From Halioglobus sp. (lineage in GTDB: Bacteria; Pseudomonadota; Gammaproteobacteria; Pseudomonadales; Halieaceae), in contig JAGRIE010000001.1 in assembly GCA_020443425.1 (NCBI GenBank), forward strand, positions 124,001-188,000: a DNA stretch of 64,000 nt, in the 5' to 3' direction. The notes under the pieces were generated by a model. That model was not told the origin of the DNA. It searched no databases and saw only the letters and a program-made list of their open reading frames with translations. Each line of letters begins with the position of its first letter. Position 1 is the first letter of the stretch. A program made the translations under genes and the position numbers. Positions 29,292 through 37,842 of this stretch are shown here, one piece after another.

Positions 29292-29652
29292 GTGTTTGAT
29301 CGTGGTCTTATACCATAACGCTATGCTTTGGGGGGTACTGCGCTGCGGGTCATCGCAGCAGCCGAAGGCTGATCTTCACCCGATCAAACGGTCACATAAC
29401 AATACTTCCTACGACTAAGTCAGATACGACCGTGGCGAGGATTGGCAACGCAATTCCCTGTCCTGAAACGATCCTGTTATATATCAATCACTATGCGATG
29501 TCATTATTCTGATTTCTCCTCTCCTGTGCACCCTGGTCAAGTCTGTGAGCGCATGCAGGAAACACTGGCCATTGTTAAAACCTTTCAAAGCGGCATGACC
29601 AGCGTGCCCGACCATGAAAAACCGGTGTCTATCATCTTATCCGGCTCGCAAA

Positions 29653-31269
29653 TCAGCGGCCGTCCAGGCTGGCCTCAGCATAAGTGGTAATGAACTGGTA
29701 ATCCGGCTTGCCGTTCGCTGCCCGTTGTAGACTCTCGATGGCGAAGATATGTCGCGGCACCTTGTAATCGGCCAGATGCTCGCGCATATGTGCCTTGATA
29801 TCCTCTTCATCGAGGGTGGCCGGGGTGAGACCGGGGCCTTCCACCACGGCAACCACCATTTTGCCAAAGCGCGGATGGGGCAGACCAACTACCAGTGCGT
29901 CGGCAATCGCCGGGTGATCGATCAATATCCGTTCAACCTCTACGGTATAGACCTTCTCGCCGCCAGTGTTGATCACGGTGGAGTCGCGCCCCAGCAGTAC
30001 CAACATGCCGTCTCCCCGCACGGTGCAGCGGTCGCCGGTCATCACGTAGCGGGTGCCATCAATCGTGACAAAGGTCTCTGCACTCTTTTCCGGCTCGTTG
30101 TAGTAGCCGATGGGCAGGTAGCCTCCTGAATAGGCGATGCCGATGGTATCGCTGCCGGGAACCACGTCATTGCCCTCGTCATCCAGTACACGGGTTGTGG
30201 GCATCGGTCTGAACACACCGGCCTCGGGTGTGGACATCGCATAACCGGATGCCTCTGAGGAACCCAGGGTGTCGAGGACGATCAGGTTGGGCTGGTGGGT
30301 GAGCAGTGCGGCTTTGCTTTGGGTGCCCAGCGAGGCGCCCGACGACACCAGCAAGGCGAGCGACTGCAGCAGGTTCTCATCGCGGCGACGCTCGAGGCTT
30401 TCCAGCAGGGGTAGGGCAAAGGCATCCCCGACCAGTACCAGTCCGCCAATTTTGTGTTTGCGGATCACATCCAGCACCGCATCCGGTGCAAACCTGGTGC
30501 CCCCGACAGTGACCAGTGGCACGCCCTGGGCGATCATCGCCAACGCCATCATCAGTCCGGCACCGTGCATCAGCGGGCTCAATGACAAAAAGCCCGGGGG
30601 TTCTGGCAGAGACAGCACATTGGCTACGTGTTCGTCTATCGTTGCCGGGTGTTCCTTCAGGTCCAGCGCCATCATGGCAGCGCCCATGGAGACATTGAGT
30701 TTCCTCCACAGGTCTTCGTGACGCCACTGGGTGCCCTTGGGCAGGCCAGTGGTACCCCCTGTGGCGATGAGGATCAGGTCATCACTGCTGGTGCTGCGTT
30801 GGAAATCACCCACTTCGCGCGCATACAGCGATGCCAGGCTGATGGCAAAATCGTTGGCCGGCACCTGGCTGCCGACCTCGACAAAGGCAACGGTTGCAGT
30901 CAATTGCTGGTGAATCGCCGCAACCCGGCCGGCGAACTCCGTATCGTAGACCAACACACGGATATCCAGGCCGTTACACAGGTCCACCAGTTCCTCGTCA
31001 AGATAGCGATAGTTGACGTTGATGTGGGCCATACCTGCCAGACTGGCGCCGGTGAAGGCCTCCATATACGCATTGGAGTTGCGCATGTAGTGTCCGACAT
31101 GTGAGCCCGCAGGCAGGCCCAGTGTAGCCAGCCAACTGGCGATGGCCTGCGCGCGTCGGGACAGCTCTGCATAGCTGAGCACAGTGTCCTCGTGCATGAT
31201 GGCGGTGCGTTCACCGCTGTCTGACTGGCCCAGCAGGTAGATGGCTTCAGCAAAGTTCCAGTGACTCAT
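29653..31269 (-). CDS. acyl-CoA synthetase (AMP-forming)
   Basis: 538 residues, standard ANL-family length. P-loop-like ATP motif IATGGTTGLPKG, the LGSSEASG adenine-binding region, TGDRC (ribose-binding Asp), and the hinge/C-terminal lysine region ANGKPDYQ. It activates a carboxylic acid to its acyl-CoA; the clade resembles ligases associated with degradation of fatty, terpenoid or steroid side-chain acids, but the substrate cannot be read from sequence. It overlaps the thiolase-like gene in ATGA and ends a three-gene operon with the LLM oxidoreductase. Confidence 0.9.
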   Translation of the reverse strand: MSHWNFAEAIYLLGQSDSGERTAIMHEDTVLSYAELSRRAQAIASWLATLGLPAGSHVGHYMRNSNAYMEAFTGASLAGMAHINVNYRYLDEELVDLCNGLDIRVLVYDTEFAGRVAAIHQQLTATVAFVEVGSQVPANDFAISLASLYAREVGDFQRSTSSDDLILIATGGTTGLPKGTQWRHEDLWRKLNVSMGAAMMALDLKEHPATIDEHVANVLSLPEPPGFLSLSPLMHGAGLMMALAMIAQGVPLVTVGGTRFAPDAVLDVIRKHKIGGLVLVGDAFALPLLESLERRRDENLLQSLALLVSSGASLGTQSKAALLTHQPNLIVLDTLGSSEASGYAMSTPEAGVFRPMPTTRVLDDEGNDVVPGSDTIGIAYSGGYLPIGYYNEPEKSAETFVTIDGTRYVMTGDRCTVRGDGMLVLLGRDSTVINTGGEKVYTVEVERILIDHPAIADALVVGLPHPRFGKMVVAVVEGPGLTPATLDEEDIKAHMREHLADYKVPRHIFAIESLQRAANGKPDYQFITTYAEASLDGR

Positions 31270-32789
31270 TGTGCGCTCTCCGCCAGCGTGAAGTGCAGGG
31301 TGTGATCTTTGGGTGGGGCAACCAGCACTCGCTTGCCGGTCGGCTCACTCTCCAGCAGTGCCTGTACCGTGGCCTGGTCTTCAGGTGCAGTGCAACTGAT
31401 AAAGCGTTCCCCACCGTCCGTTTCGCCCAGCACGATGGCCTGGGCCGGGGTGCCTTGGTAGTAGTTTACTGTGTAGGAGATGATCGTCCCTGTGCCGGGG
31501 TCTGCGGCGATGGGCTTGCGCTCCAGCACCGCATTGTCGATGTAGGTCTCCGTCTCGGCCCAGTTGAGCACGCTGGGCCTGCGGGAAAAAACCCCGGCGG
31601 CGTGTTTGGACAGCATACCGCCGTTGGCTGTTACCAGTGCCCGGGCACTCTCACTGTCGCGCAGTCGCCATACAGTTTCCGCCAGTGCGTGCATGGAGTA
31701 GTTGTTTCCCGGGCCGCCGAAGTAGGGCAGGCCGCCGGTCATGGTCAGGGGGACACTGCCGTCCGCGGGTAAACCCAGTTGGTCGCTGATTGCGGTGACC
31801 GCGCAGGGGAAACAACTGTAGATGTCGATCATGTCGAGATCGGCTGTTGCGGTTGCGGCGATATCCAGTGCCCTGTTCGCGACCAGACCGGCCATGGCCG
31901 ATGTATCGGGATCGGCGCGCTCGCTCAGATTGAGTTCGCTACCCTCGGCCACGCCGTGCAGGAATACCCAGTTCTGCTCGGGAATCCCGAGCTCGCGGGC
32001 TTTGCCGACACTGCACAGGATCACGGCTGCCGCCTGGTTGACGCCATCCTGGGCCACCATACGCTTGGTGTAGAGATGGGTCATGGGGTCAGCGCCGAGG
32101 ATGTCTGCGGCAGTCATGGCGCCGGGGAACTGGGAGTAGGGGTTATCGGCGGCTACCTGACTGAAGGTTTGCAGCAGTTCGCCACAGGCCGCACGGTAGG
32201 CATCCACGTCCAGAGCGAGCCTGGCGCGGCGCGCCTGTTCAATCAGGATGTAGTAGAACACCGGCATCACCATGCCGTTCTTTTGTTCCTGCCTGGTGGC
32301 GAGCGGGACGCCCAGCCCACGATCGTCCAGTGCTTCGCTGAAGTCCTCCGCCCAGTCCAGTGTCTGGTCTTTGCGCTGGGCGCTGCGCTGGTTGCGAATG
32401 GCCTCGGCTCCCGCCAGCAGCACCATGGACTTGTCGCCGCTGGAAATCGCCTTGGCGGCTTCAATCAGCAGGTGCAGGGGCTGGTTGCCACCGGGTTGCG
32501 AATAGATGCGATCGTGCGGGTTGGCGCCAATATGGGTCGCGATTGATTGTGGCGGATTGTTGCTGCGTCCGAAGGGGCAGGCCCACATGGGCGCCGAGTC
32601 GGAAAACAGGCGCACCATGGCAATGGTGTCGATGGCAGCGGCGATATCACGGCCGCCACAGTCGGCCACCGCATCGGCAGCGGCGCGTGAGGCCAGGTTC
32701 ATCGGCGAGTTGTGGGTTGCCTCGCGCTCCACCACTTGGCCGGCGCCGACCAATACAGGGGTGTTGTCCGGTATATTATTCAAGTTCAC
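31266..32789 (-). CDS. thiolase-like protein, type 1 (TLP1-like), no canonical nucleophile
   Basis: 507 residues from GTG, overlapping the LLM stop by 1 nt. Thiolase fold motifs are visible (TPVLVGAGQ, DLDMIDIYSCFPCAV, TANGGMLSKHAAG), but the position where biosynthetic and degradative thiolases have the nucleophilic Cys reads QPGGNQPLHLLIEAA. About 90 C-terminal residues form an extra domain (GTGTIISYTV, LGETDGGERFISC), as in thiolase-like protein 1 of mycobacteria. It may act as a lyase, hydrolase or acyl-binding partner rather than a true thiolase. Co-transcribed with an acyl-CoA ligase. Confidence 0.8.
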   Translation of the reverse strand: MNLNNIPDNTPVLVGAGQVVEREATHNSPMNLASRAAADAVADCGGRDIAAAIDTIAMVRLFSDSAPMWACPFGRSNNPPQSIATHIGANPHDRIYSQPGGNQPLHLLIEAAKAISSGDKSMVLLAGAEAIRNQRSAQRKDQTLDWAEDFSEALDDRGLGVPLATRQEQKNGMVMPVFYYILIEQARRARLALDVDAYRAACGELLQTFSQVAADNPYSQFPGAMTAADILGADPMTHLYTKRMVAQDGVNQAAAVILCSVGKARELGIPEQNWVFLHGVAEGSELNLSERADPDTSAMAGLVANRALDIAATATADLDMIDIYSCFPCAVTAISDQLGLPADGSVPLTMTGGLPYFGGPGNNYSMHALAETVWRLRDSESARALVTANGGMLSKHAAGVFSRRPSVLNWAETETYIDNAVLERKPIAADPGTGTIISYTVNYYQGTPAQAIVLGETDGGERFISCTAPEDQATVQALLESEPTGKRVLVAPPKDHTLHFTLAESAQ

Positions 32790-33802
32790 TAAACGATCTC
32801 CGAAATAGTTCGCAACATGTCTTTGTCAGTGGTGGCGACCAGCAGGGTGGTCACGCGGGAATCGCGCCAGGCCTGCAGGCGTTCCCTGATACGATCGCGG
32901 GGACCGATCAGCGCCAGCGAATCGGCCAGTTCGTCGGGAATCACGCGCGCCGCTGCATCGCGGTCGCCCTCCATGAACAGTTGCTGGATCTTGTCAGCTT
33001 CCGCCTCGTAGCCCATGCGCACAAACAGGTCCTTGTGGAAGTTGGTGCTTTTGGCACCCATGCCGCCGACATAGAAGCTGAGGAAGTGTTTCATCGCGAG
33101 CAGGCCGGCGTCGATGTCGTCGGTGATATTGACAGTGACCATTTGCGCAATCTCGAAATCCGGCCGGGCGTTTTTCAGCGAGTCGGCGTAGACGCTCTCG
33201 TCGTAGGGATTGTAAAACAGCGGCAGCCAGCCATCGGCGATCTCGGTCGACAGGGCGATGTTCTTAGGCCCCTCGGCGCCGAGATAGATGGGGATCTTGT
33301 TGCGCAGCGGGTGAACAATGGAGCGCAGCGGCTTGCCCAGGCCCATACCATCTTCTCCCTTGTAGGGCAGCGGGTAGTGGGGGCCATCGTTGGTCACCGG
33401 CGCTTCGCGGGTGAATACCTGGCGTATGATGTCGATATACTCGCGGGTGCGCGCCAGTGGCTTGGGAAAGGGCCTACCGTACCAGCCTTCCACGACCTGT
33501 GGGCCAGATACCCCCAGGCCCAGCATAAAGCGACCGTTGGAAAGATAGTCCAACGTGAGTGCGTGCATGGCGCAGGAGGTGGGAGTGCGGCCCGACATCT
33601 GCACCACGGCGGTACCGAGCTTGATCTTCTCGGTGTTGGCGCCGATCCATGCCAGCGGCGTGAAGGCGTCATTGCCCCAGGCTTCGGCCGACCAGACCGA
33701 GTCGACCCCGAGCTTTTCGGCTTCCTGTGCCATTGCAACAAAGTTGGGGGAGGGGGCGGCACCCCAGTACCCCTGAGCCAGGCCCAATTTTAGGTCAGCC
33801 AT
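32789..33802 (-). CDS. LLM-class (luciferase-like) flavin oxidoreductase
   Basis: 337 residues; ATG at 33802 preceded by AGGAG at 8 nt. TIM-barrel luciferase-like family (WSAEAWGNDAFTPLAWIG, GRFMLGLGVSGPQVVEGWYG, IPIYLGAEGPKN). Members use F420H2 or FMNH2; this subclass is usually annotated as F420-dependent, but the cofactor is not settled by sequence alone and no F420 genes are in the window. First gene of the operon with the thiolase-like protein and acyl-CoA ligase. Confidence 0.85.
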   Translation of the reverse strand: MADLKLGLAQGYWGAAPSPNFVAMAQEAEKLGVDSVWSAEAWGNDAFTPLAWIGANTEKIKLGTAVVQMSGRTPTSCAMHALTLDYLSNGRFMLGLGVSGPQVVEGWYGRPFPKPLARTREYIDIIRQVFTREAPVTNDGPHYPLPYKGEDGMGLGKPLRSIVHPLRNKIPIYLGAEGPKNIALSTEIADGWLPLFYNPYDESVYADSLKNARPDFEIAQMVTVNITDDIDAGLLAMKHFLSFYVGGMGAKSTNFHKDLFVRMGYEAEADKIQQLFMEGDRDAAARVIPDELADSLALIGPRDRIRERLQAWRDSRVTTLLVATTDKDMLRTISEIV

Positions 33803-34283
33803 GGAACGCTCTCCTGCTGTGTGAAATTATCAGTTGCTGCTGTTGCCATGTGTACCCTACACCGAGGTGCTGGATATCCGGTTTGCCGGCGTTTCGGCCG
33901 CTCTATTGTACGCAGTGGCGAAAGACATGCCGACACTGACTTTATAAGGCTAGCGCTGTACCGAAGATTCACGGCCAGCCATTATTGCTATATTGATCGC
34001 CGCGAGCGCGATCACCTGCCTTCAGTACCGTCACAGCCGTGATGGGCAGGCGCGGTTCCCTGGCGCATCCCGTCGTCTGGCCGGTAACACTAGGGATGAC
34101 GCCGCCGTGTTGGAATGATATCGAAGGCCATACTTTGACAATAACGGCCATGCGGTTTCTTTAGCCGTTGCCGGAAGATCCCCCGCGAGAGGTCAGGCGG
34201 CTTCTTCTGGACTGATTGACGGCAGGTACTGATGACCTGGTCTCCACGCCCGCGCAAGCCAGCAGGCTTCCGGGGGTTATATG
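33803..34283. other. intergenic stretch without a supported gene
   Basis: Divergent spacer of about 520 bp between the LLM operon and the small membrane-protein gene. It has a lone TTGACA (34135-34140) without a matching -10 and several short GC-rich inverted repeats, but no frame with protein-family likeness and no tRNA-like fold. Confidence 0.5.
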
Positions 34284-34289
34284 TATAAT
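34284..34289 (+). promoter_or_regulatory. -10 element upstream of the small membrane protein gene
   Basis: A perfect TATAAT preceded directly by TG, followed by a GC-rich stretch, 37 nt before the ATG at 34326. No clear -35, so an extended -10-like promoter is likely. Confidence 0.45.
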
Positions 34290-34325
34290 GCCCCGACAGC
34301 CCCACAGTGGTAGTATTCCAGCCCT

Positions 34326-34493
34326 ATGTTTACGCCAGAACGCATACTCGCTCTATTGGTCGCCCTGGGGATGTTTGTCTTCAGTGTGTATATGTATTCC
34401 ACCACGGGTGACTGGGTGGCCGGTCTTTTTGCGCTGGGCAGCCTGATGTACTTCGTGTTCTTTTTGCAGGTTTATAAAAGGAAAAAGCCATGA
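34326..34493 (+). CDS. small membrane protein, 55 residues
   Basis: Unrecognised. Starts FTPERILALLVALG and consists of two hydrophobic segments separated by a short polar turn (YMYSTTGDWVAG), ending in a basic tail (YKRKKP), as expected of a two-helix inner-membrane protein with a cytoplasmic C-terminus. Its stop overlaps the start of the LEA-type lipoprotein gene in ATGA, and a TATAAT lies upstream; both support a real gene. Confidence 0.65.
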   Translation: MFTPERILALLVALGMFVFSVYMYSTTGDWVAGLFALGSLMYFVFFLQVYKRKKP

Positions 34494-34954
34494 CCGCCAG
34501 GTCTCTACGCAATGCGGTGCTGGTCGTTCTCGCCCTCGCGTTTCTCTCCGCCTGCGCCAGCCTGACACCACAGATCGACCCTCCCAAAGTCAACCTGGTC
34601 AGTTTCAAAAGCCTGCCGGCGCAGGGCGGCGCGCCCAGGTTTGAGATCAAGCTGCGTGTGATGAACCCGAACAAGCAGACGCTGGATATTGCCGGTATCA
34701 GTTACTCTGTGGAGTTGCTCGGCAAGGAACTGGTGACCGGTGTGGCCAATGATATCTCACCTATCGCCGGTTACGGGGAGGGCGTGGTAACGCTTGATGC
34801 CGGGCTGCAACTACTGGAATTGCTGCGGCTGATGGCAAGCCTGGGCTCCGCCAGTGGTGAGCCACTGGCCTATCGGTTCACGGCGAAGATTGACTTCAAT
34901 GGCCTGATACCGACACAGCGTATTGAAGAAACCGGCGAGATTGCGTTGAAGTAG
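34490..34954 (+). CDS. LEA type 2 / WHy-domain lipoprotein
   Basis: 154 residues. Signal peptide with lipobox LSAC, then a beta-rich LEA14/WHy domain (PPKVNLVSFKSLP, FEIKLRVMNPNKQTLDIAGI, YSVELLGKELVTG). Such proteins are thought to act in stress or desiccation tolerance or as envelope components; the exact role is unknown. Coupled to the 55-residue membrane protein by a 4-bp overlap. Confidence 0.85.
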   Translation: MTARSLRNAVLVVLALAFLSACASLTPQIDPPKVNLVSFKSLPAQGGAPRFEIKLRVMNPNKQTLDIAGISYSVELLGKELVTGVANDISPIAGYGEGVVTLDAGLQLLELLRLMASLGSASGEPLAYRFTAKIDFNGLIPTQRIEETGEIALK

Positions 34955-34970
34955 GTTCGCGCTGCCCCTG

Positions 34971-36317
34971 TCAGAATGAGTGCGCAAACACTGCGAGGAT
35001 GATCAGCGGGCAGATGAATTTCACGTACCACGGCCACACTTTCCAGAACAGGCTGTGTTGCGCTTGCGGATAACCTTTTTTCAGCTCCTGTAACAGCGTG
35101 TTCCGGTGCCAGATCCAGCCGGCATAGACACAAAACATGAAGCCCAGAAGCGGCTGGCTGTAGCGCGTGGTAACGGTGATCACCAGGCCAAACAGGGTGT
35201 CAAAGTTCAGCAGTATGAGGCAGCTGATGCCGGTAATCACGGCACCGGCTATCCACGCTGTCGGTCGGCGCTTGCGATCGAACTGTTCGGTGACGTAGGC
35301 GACGGGCACTTCCAGCATCGAGATGGAGGAGGTGAGTGCTGCGATACTCATCAGGAAGAAGAAGGTGAGCGATACGATGGTTCCGGCCAGCCCCATGGTC
35401 GCGAAAAGCTCCGGCAGCACCGTGAATATCAGCGTGTCTTCCGATATCAGTGCACCGCTGGCGGCAAAGATTTCCACGCCGTTGTGCAGTGCTACATACA
35501 TGGCCGGCAGAATCAGGAAACCCGCCAGCACCGCAATCGAGACATCCACCAGAGTGACAATACCGCCGAGCAGGGGCAGGTTTTCCCGGTCACTGAGATA
35601 GGAGCCGTAAATCAACATGGTGCCCACGCCCAGCGACAGTGAAAAAAAGGCTGACCCCAGCGCATCCAGTATTAACTCCGGTGAGAGTGCCCGGGAAAAG
35701 TCCGGCATCAGGTAGACCCTCAGGCCGTCCATCGCGCCATCGAGGGTCAGCACATACACAGCGAGTATGAAGAGCGTCAACAGCAGGGCGGGCATCAAAC
35801 GCTGCGACCAGCGCTCGATGCCCGCCTGTACACCCGAAGCGACGATGCTGATGGTCAGCACCATAAACACAGTCACTAACAGGATATTGCGCGGCAGGCC
35901 GAAGGACATCAGCCAGTCGGCAACGGGCGGCAGACCGAACAAAGCCGCCACGGCCGAGAGGCAGAAGGCGATCATCCAGCCTGCCACAATGGCGTAAAAA
36001 CTCAGGATCAGTGCCGCTACCGTGAGCCCGGCAACACCTGTGAAGGCACCTATACCCCGCGCCAGCCGGTGTGTGGATACCTGCCGCAGCGCAGCAACGG
36101 CATTGGAGTGTGCGTGGCGACCCAGTATCAGCTCAGCCATCAAGGCCGGATAGGCGAGCAGGAACGCGAGCAGGAGATACACCAGCAGGAAGGCGGCGCC
36201 GCCATTGCTGGCCGCCTGTGTCGGGAAGCCCCATATATTACCGAGCCCGACTGCGCTGCCTGAGGCTGCCATGACAAACCCCAAGCGGGAACTGAACTCT
36301 CCTCGACTGCCTGCCAT
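34971..36317 (-). CDS. NSS-family Na+-dependent transporter
   Basis: 448 residues, about 11 membrane helices. Helix 1 (SAVGLGNIWGFPTQAASNGG) carries the sodium- and substrate-binding unwound segment typical of LeuT/MhsT-like symporters, followed by the conserved YPALMAELILGR. It should import an amino acid or related compound with Na+, fitting a cell that builds a sodium gradient with Na+-NQR. Convergent with the lipoprotein gene, 16 bp apart. Confidence 0.92.
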   Translation of the reverse strand: MAGSRGEFSSRLGFVMAASGSAVGLGNIWGFPTQAASNGGAAFLLVYLLLAFLLAYPALMAELILGRHAHSNAVAALRQVSTHRLARGIGAFTGVAGLTVAALILSFYAIVAGWMIAFCLSAVAALFGLPPVADWLMSFGLPRNILLVTVFMVLTISIVASGVQAGIERWSQRLMPALLLTLFILAVYVLTLDGAMDGLRVYLMPDFSRALSPELILDALGSAFFSLSLGVGTMLIYGSYLSDRENLPLLGGIVTLVDVSIAVLAGFLILPAMYVALHNGVEIFAASGALISEDTLIFTVLPELFATMGLAGTIVSLTFFFLMSIAALTSSISMLEVPVAYVTEQFDRKRRPTAWIAGAVITGISCLILLNFDTLFGLVITVTTRYSQPLLGFMFCVYAGWIWHRNTLLQELKKGYPQAQHSLFWKVWPWYVKFICPLIILAVFAHSF

Positions 36318-36427
36318 TACCTGCCCTGTCTGGTCCTGATATTTTTTGGCGAGTGTAACACGCTGCAGCGGCGCTCCCGCAGGGCGTCCTGACGCGCGTG
36401 TCGTGTTTTATGCGTGGGAATGTATGC

Positions 36428-36433
36428 TATCAT
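36428..36433 (+). promoter_or_regulatory. putative extended -10 promoter of tRNA-Leu(UAA)
   Basis: TGCTATCAT forms an extended -10 (TATCAT at 36428-36433) followed by a GC-rich discriminator (TGCGCCCGCCCG). The -35 match is poor. It would give a 5' leader of about 95 nt. Confidence 0.4.
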
Positions 36434-36533
36434 TGCGCCCGCCCGGAAACTGCCGCACAGGCCTTGTTCAAGTCTGGCAGCGCAGGTAAGGCTGGTTCCG
36501 GAAAACGCCGTCGGCGTTCGGCGTCACTGTTAT

Positions 36534-36620
36534 GCGAGTGTGGTGGAATTGGTATACACATCAGACTTAAAATCTGACGGCTTCACGGCCATGCGGGTTC
36601 AAGTCCCGCCATTCGCACCA
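36534..36620 (+). tRNA. leuZ: tRNA-Leu (UAA)
   Basis: 87 nt class II tRNA with encoded CCA. Acceptor GCGAGTG pairs with CATTCGC (one G-U); anticodon loop ACTTAAA gives TAA; a long variable arm (CGGCTTCACGGCCA region) and T-arm GCGGGTTCAAGTCCCGC. Its last 22 nt are antisense to the 3' end of the downstream AraC-type gene. Confidence 0.97.
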
Positions 36621-37714
36621 CGCTGATCACTTCCCTGCCGCAACGCTTTCTGCCCGCAAAGGGCAGGGTCATTGGCCGTTCCCCTCTCTGACGCTCTCCA
36701 CTGCCTGGGACTCCTGCCATACCAGCGCTTGAATGCGTGGTCATAGGCATCCGTGCTGCCATAACCCAGCGCGCTGGCGATTTTACTGATAGGAAGGTTG
36801 GTGTATTTCAGGTAATTGTTGCTGCTGACCTTGCGGGTTTCATCCAGCAGTTGGCGGAAACTGCTGCCTTCACGCTGCAAGCGTCGGTGCAGTGTGCGTT
36901 CGTGATAACCCAATAGCTCCGCAACGGCCCCGGCATTGCAGGGTCCGCTGTTGAACTGGCTGTACAGTGTGCGGCGCACATTCGCACTCATGCTGTTCGG
37001 CATGGCTTCACGCAAATTCAATGCATCCGCCCCGAAGCGGCTGTGGCTGGGGGAGTCCGCCGTCGGCAGGGACTGCGCCAGCCATTTGTTTGAAAAGACA
37101 ACGCAACTCGTCGGGCTGTCGAATGACAGCGGAGCGCGGAAAAATGCCTTATAGGGCTGCGGGTCACACGGCGCGCTTCGGCACAGTTCAACCCGTATCG
37201 GGTGCCAGTGGGCACCGCAGAACGAGCGCAGTATTCTGCAGATTGCTGCGATGCAAAGATCCTGGATCTGGTCTGCCGCGGGGATATCCGGCGTCGATAT
37301 CGCGTACCCGAATGCGGTGTACCGCGCGGAGCGGTGCAGGGTGGCGACGCCGCCCTGGTCGTGCAGGCCCAGGTAGTTCGTAATATCCTTCAATGCGCCG
37401 GCGACATTCAGGGCGGTACCGGCAAGGTGTCCAGGAAGGCCCATTTGCGCAACCGAGAAGCGTTGGCCCACCAACAGGCCAAACTGGTCATTTCCCGTCA
37501 CAGTGACGCAGCGCTCCAGCAGGCGCGCGCCTTTGAGATAGGGGATGCGATGGTCGATATCGAGAAAGTCTGCCGGATCCAGGCCAGCGGCGTTGAAAAC
37601 GGGTGTCGGCTCGTAACCCATCGAACGAAGCAGCGGCGCCACCGGGTAGAGAGGGGCAACCCGTATCAGTTCGAGGGCGGAATCGGGGCTGGTGTCACTC
37701 GCTGCGATTGTCAT
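36599..37714 (-). CDS. AraC-family transcriptional regulator
   Basis: 371 residues from ATG at 37714 (a TTG at 37759 would add 15 residues without a ribosome site). N-terminal arabinose-binding-like sensing domain of the OruR/ArgR-like group, C-terminal HTH_18 (VAELLGYHERTLHRRLQREG, KIASALGYGSTDAYDHAF, RWYGRSPRQWR). It is divergent from the arylsulfatase with 128 bp between, so it probably regulates that gene. The final seven or so codons and the stop lie inside tRNA-Leu on the opposite strand. Confidence 0.9.
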   Translation of the reverse strand: MTIAASDTSPDSALELIRVAPLYPVAPLLRSMGYEPTPVFNAAGLDPADFLDIDHRIPYLKGARLLERCVTVTGNDQFGLLVGQRFSVAQMGLPGHLAGTALNVAGALKDITNYLGLHDQGGVATLHRSARYTAFGYAISTPDIPAADQIQDLCIAAICRILRSFCGAHWHPIRVELCRSAPCDPQPYKAFFRAPLSFDSPTSCVVFSNKWLAQSLPTADSPSHSRFGADALNLREAMPNSMSANVRRTLYSQFNSGPCNAGAVAELLGYHERTLHRRLQREGSSFRQLLDETRKVSSNNYLKYTNLPISKIASALGYGSTDAYDHAFKRWYGRSPRQWRASERGTANDPALCGQKALRQGSDQRGANGGT

Positions 37715-37842
37715 TTCGTCCAAACCCCGGCCTGATCCCTGCCTTTTGATCTGCCTCAAATAGTGATGGAGTTGTCTGAAAATATCAACTGCCGATGTAG
37801 TACGCTTGGCGCGGATATAAACACGCCACCAGGAGCATCATC

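Noticed and set aside
29442-29690. 82-residue plus-strand frame
   Set aside because: No family likeness, and its end overlaps the acyl-CoA ligase coding sequence on the other strand.
34135-34140. TTGACA as a promoter
   Set aside because: No acceptable -10 at 15-19 bp and no gene positioned to use it.
26000-36500. Mobile genetic element / genomic island in the strict sense
   Set aside because: No integrase, transposase, terminal repeat or tRNA-derived att duplication was found, so only a synteny break is claimed.
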